64,000 bases of DNA. Origin: JAIXWP01 sp965247015 (lineage in GTDB: Bacteria > Bacteroidota > Bacteroidia > Flavobacteriales_D > Sanyastnellaceae). The DNA lies in NCBI GenBank assembly GCA_965247015.1, contig CBDFGG010000004.1, positions 310,001 through 374,000 of the forward strand, given 5' to 3'. The stretch's first letter is position 1. Every line of letters starts with the position of its first letter. Both the position numbers and the translations under genes were made by a program. The notes beneath the pieces were generated by a model. The model was not told where the DNA came from. It searched no databases and was given only the letters and a program-made list of their open reading frames with translations. Positions 61,077-64,000 of this stretch are shown here, piece after piece.

Positions 61077-62065
61077 TATTTCTCCCAATTTTTTACTTGA
61101 ATTTCAGAAAGCATATCCTTCTGACTCATCAATTCTTTGTAGTAGCTAATTGTCTCCTTCAATCCTTCAGAAAATGAAACTGACGCCTTGAATCCGGTCA
61201 ACGTTTGGAACTTTGATGGATTGACCCAAAGTCTTGGAACGTCCGCTGGACGGTCTTCTTGGAAGTCTATCTCCATTTTTCCTTCTAATCCCATTTCTGC
61301 AATTAATGAGGTCATCAATTGCTTCATAGTGATCTCCTCTCCCGTTCCGATATTGATAATTTCTCCCCGAATCTCTTGCATATCCATCAAATCACAAAGG
61401 GCGCGAGCAGTATCTTTTACATAGAAAAAATCTCTTGTCACCGAACCATCACCAAAAATGATGGGTGCTTTTCCATAGAGCATTTGAACAATGCTACGTG
61501 GTATTACTTCTCCGGCATCTCCCTCATAGTGAGCACGTGGCCCATAGTTATTGAAGATGCGTGTGATGGTCACATCTAGATCAAAACACTTATGATAAGA
61601 ATATGCATAATTCTCTCCCGCGAGCTTGCTACTTCCATAAACTGTCTTAGGTAATGGCACACCTAACTCATCAATAGGAAACTGTTTTATATCACCATAA
61701 ATTTCAGAAGTAGAGATGTAAAAAAACTTCTTCACTTTGTTGGCGCGGGCGGCTTCTAAAATATTTAAGGATCCTTCTGCATTTACCAAGTGATTCTCAA
61801 AAGGACTGTGCAACGAATGTCTTACACCAAGACAAGCAAGATGAAAGACAACATCCGCATTTTGAAGCAAAGTTGTCATTCTTGTTGCCTCCAAAATATC
61901 ACTTTCTTCAAAAGTAAAATTCTCGCTTTGCATAGCATGCAAGAGATTTTCTTCTTTTCCGTTCACTAAATTATCGATAGCCAATACCTCGTGCCCTCTC
62001 TTCAATAACTCATCTACCAGATGAGAACCAATAAATCCTGCGCCACCGGTGACAACTACTTTCAT
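61076..62065 (-). CDS. NAD-dependent sugar-nucleotide epimerase/dehydratase (extended SDR)
   Basis: A 329-residue extended SDR. The NAD-binding motif is VTGGAGFIGSHLVDEL, the catalytic Ser/Thr lies in ISTSEIYGD, and Tyr-x3-Lys is YGSSKLAGENYA. Sequence style fits dTDP-glucose 4,6-dehydratase, UDP-glucose 4-epimerase or UDP-glucuronate decarboxylase relatives; I cannot choose among them. Its stop shares one base with the aminotransferase start, which makes keto-sugar production for that enzyme likely. Confidence 0.86.
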   Translation of the reverse strand: MKVVVTGGAGFIGSHLVDELLKRGHEVLAIDNLVNGKEENLLHAMQSENFTFEESDILEATRMTTLLQNADVVFHLACLGVRHSLHSPFENHLVNAEGSLNILEAARANKVKKFFYISTSEIYGDIKQFPIDELGVPLPKTVYGSSKLAGENYAYSYHKCFDLDVTITRIFNNYGPRAHYEGDAGEVIPRSIVQMLYGKAPIIFGDGSVTRDFFYVKDTARALCDLMDMQEIRGEIINIGTGEEITMKQLMTSLIAEMGLEGKMEIDFQEDRPADVPRLWVNPSKFQTLTGFKASVSFSEGLKETISYYKELMSQKDMLSEIQVKNWEK

Positions 62066-62066
62066 A

Positions 62067-63011
62067 TTATTTTTCTTTTTGAAAATTCAATTCATGCTCG
62101 ACGATATAATTCGGTCGTCTTCTTGTTTCGTCCAGTGTTCTCCATAGATATTCTGCGATAATACCGAGCGAAATATTTGTAATACCAAAACCTACCAATA
62201 ACACGGAAATGAGTGCTGGCCATCCGCTGCTGAGGTCGCCCACTATAAAGTGACGCGCCACGATATAGATCGTCCACAAAAATCCAATTAATGAAAAGAT
62301 GATTCCTGTGACACTGATAAAACGAATCGGGAAATAAGAGTAAGCCACAAAGAAATCGACAAAGAGTTTTATCTTCTTTGCTAATGTCCACTTCGACTTA
62401 CCTGCGATTCTTTCTTCACGTTCGTAATAGATGTGAGTGCTCTTATATCCGATAGTTGCTAAGAGCCCCTCCAGTGTTAGATTACGTTCGTTGTATTTAC
62501 GAATTGCGTCTACCACCTTTCTTGTGATCAAGAACATGCTCGATCCTTTTGGTGGAATATTTTTTGAAACAATTCTTCGTGCGAAGAAATAAAAAGTGTT
62601 AGAGAAAAGAACAGAGATTTTTCCATCCTTTCTGGAATTTCTAACGGCCCAAACTATTTCGTAAGGTTTCTCAAGGACATCAAACATTTTTCCAATCAGC
62701 TCTGGTGGTTCTTGCATATCGCAAGCAATGAAACTTACTACATCACCTGAAGCGTAATCCAATCCTGCTCTAATGGCCATGTGCGAACCCGCATTGGTAG
62801 AAAATTTTACCACCTTCACATGCTGATGCTTGCTTGCCAATATTTGAAGCTCTTCAAACGTATCATCCTCGCTGCCATCATCTACGAATATTAACTCGTA
62901 ATGAGGAAACTTATCTTTTACTGCTTCATGCACACGCTCAAATGCGGTGTGAACGAGCTTGCCTTCGTAGTAGACAGGTATAATTACAGAAAGCAAGGTA
63001 TTCTGACTCAT
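62067..63011 (-). CDS. GT2 glycosyltransferase, ArnC/GtrB/DPM1-like
   Basis: A 314-residue family 2 glycosyltransferase. The catalytic domain has SVIIPVYYEG, FVDDGSEDDTFEEL and ACDMQEPPELI (D-x-D-like metal site with Q-x-P), followed by SKWTLAKKIKLFVDFF. Two C-terminal transmembrane helices (near residues 230-255 and 265-290) are typical of enzymes that load a sugar on undecaprenyl phosphate at the inner membrane. It lies one base from the SDR gene and 15 from the FemAB-like gene. Confidence 0.88.
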   Translation of the reverse strand: MSQNTLLSVIIPVYYEGKLVHTAFERVHEAVKDKFPHYELIFVDDGSEDDTFEELQILASKHQHVKVVKFSTNAGSHMAIRAGLDYASGDVVSFIACDMQEPPELIGKMFDVLEKPYEIVWAVRNSRKDGKISVLFSNTFYFFARRIVSKNIPPKGSSMFLITRKVVDAIRKYNERNLTLEGLLATIGYKSTHIYYEREERIAGKSKWTLAKKIKLFVDFFVAYSYFPIRFISVTGIIFSLIGFLWTIYIVARHFIVGDLSSGWPALISVLLVGFGITNISLGIIAEYLWRTLDETRRRPNYIVEHELNFQKEK

Positions 63012-63026
63012 AGATTCGGTTATGGC

Positions 63027-64000
63027 TTATGACAACAAATTAAAAGGAAATACAAAGAAGTGCGGAAAGTACGAAGCAATTTTTGAAGCCCCTAACTCTC
63101 TAAAGAAGGACTCCTCCTTGTATGGTTTGATCAATACTTGATATTGACCTTCTTGCGACCCCCATTTTTGCTTGAATTTGAATACTCCAGAATCTTTTGA
63201 TGGTGAAGATTCCCAATTCCAATAAGTCAATCCACGTTCGATGCAAAGATCCATAGAATGCTTGATCAGAAGGGTAGTTGGTTGATACGAGCGGTATTCG
63301 TGGATTGAACACGGCAAGTAGTAGCTGGCGGTCTTTTCAGAATAAATCATGATCAATCCACCGATCACTTTTCCATCTACCGTTGCAACATATGATTCTG
63401 TGTTTCCTGAAGCGGAAGATTGACTCACCAATTCATCAATACACTCCTTTGACTTTGGGGGAATACCGTAATCTGTGCAATTTTGAATATAAATATCATA
63501 AATAGCGCGAGCGCTATCTGCGTCATTGATAGCTTTAATTTCAACACCGGATTTCAACGCTTTGCGAATGTCATACTGCAAACTAGTGCTCAATTGGAGC
63601 TCATCTAGTTTGATGAATGATGTAAACTTATCGACTCGCAAAGCTTGAGGTAGCGCGCGGTGATAATCTAATATCAAATCTTCGTGGTGAAAAGGCGTAT
63701 AGAAAGACGCGCTGATCATATTGGCTTTATCCCACGATTTTTCCAGACAATTCAACGCTTCGCTGAGCGCTTCAAAATAATTATGTTGATTCCTAGACAT
63801 CAATAGTCCTGCATTGGGACCAAAAAATGGCATCGAGGAATAGACAGAACCAATTTCTGTTGTTTTGAAAAACCCTGGCATAAAACCGAATATTTGTTCG
63901 GTTTTTTCATCTTTTAATATCACACCGTAAAACTCTCCAATGCCCGTATTCTGAAGCATTTGAAGATAAAATGGAAAATGATAACCCAACACCGATTCAT
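63027..64000 (-). CDS. FemAB/GNAT-fold acyltransferase-like protein (partial)
   Basis: Open from the stop at 63027 to the right edge (324 codons visible). The visible N-terminus ESVLGYHFPFYLQMLQNTGI has no ATG start, so the true start lies beyond the window, probably by only a few codons. GNAT-type features are ESYVATVDGKVIGGLIMIYS and GVFKFKQKWGSQEG, the latter typical of FemAB-like transferases. Relatives add amino acids or acyl groups to amino groups. Position at the head of an aminosugar operon suggests that it acylates the amino group made by the DegT enzyme. Confidence 0.75.
   Translation of the reverse strand, partial: ESVLGYHFPFYLQMLQNTGIGEFYGVILKDEKTEQIFGFMPGFFKTTEIGSVYSSMPFFGPNAGLLMSRNQHNYFEALSEALNCLEKSWDKANMISASFYTPFHHEDLILDYHRALPQALRVDKFTSFIKLDELQLSTSLQYDIRKALKSGVEIKAINDADSARAIYDIYIQNCTDYGIPPKSKECIDELVSQSSASGNTESYVATVDGKVIGGLIMIYSEKTASYYLPCSIHEYRSYQPTTLLIKHSMDLCIERGLTYWNWESSPSKDSGVFKFKQKWGSQEGQYQVLIKPYKEESFFRELGASKIASYFPHFFVFPFNLLS

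Overview
The window looks like chromosomal DNA of a free-living member of the Bacteroidota, probably Flavobacteriia or a nearby lineage. Five encoded proteins have the signal peptide plus C-terminal region expected of type IX secretion (T9SS) cargo, and a PorQ-like T9SS protein is present. Other lineage markers are an S46 dipeptidyl peptidase, the Bacteroidetes-type GlmU fusion, an SLC45-like MFS carrier, many short lipoproteins, and promoters with the Bacteroidota -7 element TAnnTTTG. Base composition is AT-rich and genes are packed tightly: several convergent or co-directional pairs share stop or start bases, and no gap exceeds 300 bases. I see no tRNA, rRNA, CRISPR array, transposase or prophage.

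Layout. 1-6.4 kb: a partial methyltransferase, a DUF2520 protein, KdsC, an M23 peptidase, an M1 peptidase, then a tight run bioY-paaG-bstA-like-DUF551. 6.4-12.2 kb: a VCBS-repeat T9SS protein, a fasciclin lipoprotein, a small membrane protein, hutI and aroC. 12.3-25.1 kb: an AsmA-like protein, an unrecognised exported protein, pckA, a lipoprotein, fused ftcd, a subtilase, a MORN/YwqK-repeat protein and mdh. 25.1-36.6 kb: an alpha/beta hydrolase, the S46 peptidase, a DUF6438 lipoprotein, yidC, a FecCD/FecE-type ABC pair, a DUF4139 protein, ribA and the MFS carrier. 36.7-42.8 kb: one 2017-residue T9SS surface protein. 43-49 kb: a four-helix-bundle (S23-like) gene inside an inverted repeat, class II aldolase, two lipoproteins, alkB, porQ, a TPR-like lipoprotein and def. 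49.2-54.7 kb: two overlapping VCBS/ASPIC-UnbV paralogues. 54.8-58.4 kb: lon and the GlmU-like gene. 58.5-64 kb: a surface-glycan operon with a GT-C transferase, DegT aminotransferase, SDR, GT2 and a FemAB-like acyltransferase cut by the right edge.

How the genes fit together. Most are housekeeping: central carbon metabolism (pckA, mdh, fbaA), histidine breakdown (hutI, ftcd, without hutH or hutU here), cofactor and envelope synthesis (ribA, aroC, bioY, kdsC, GlmU-like), protein export and quality control (yidC, def, lon, M1, M23, S46). The rest build a T9SS-decorated cell surface.

The most unusual structure is non-coding. An exact 20-base sequence occurs four times in two intergenic regions, and a second family of TGACAA-type microrepeats occurs in three. 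Both sit at or across gene 3' ends in a fixed orientation. At one locus a 34-base inverted repeat (33/34 match) encloses an intact S23-like four-helix-bundle gene. That is the architecture of a 23S rRNA intervening sequence, but it lies between protein genes. A second signal is GTTAAGGAT-N13-GTTATGACG, present with identical spacing upstream of the giant surface protein and of the VCBS/UnbV pair.
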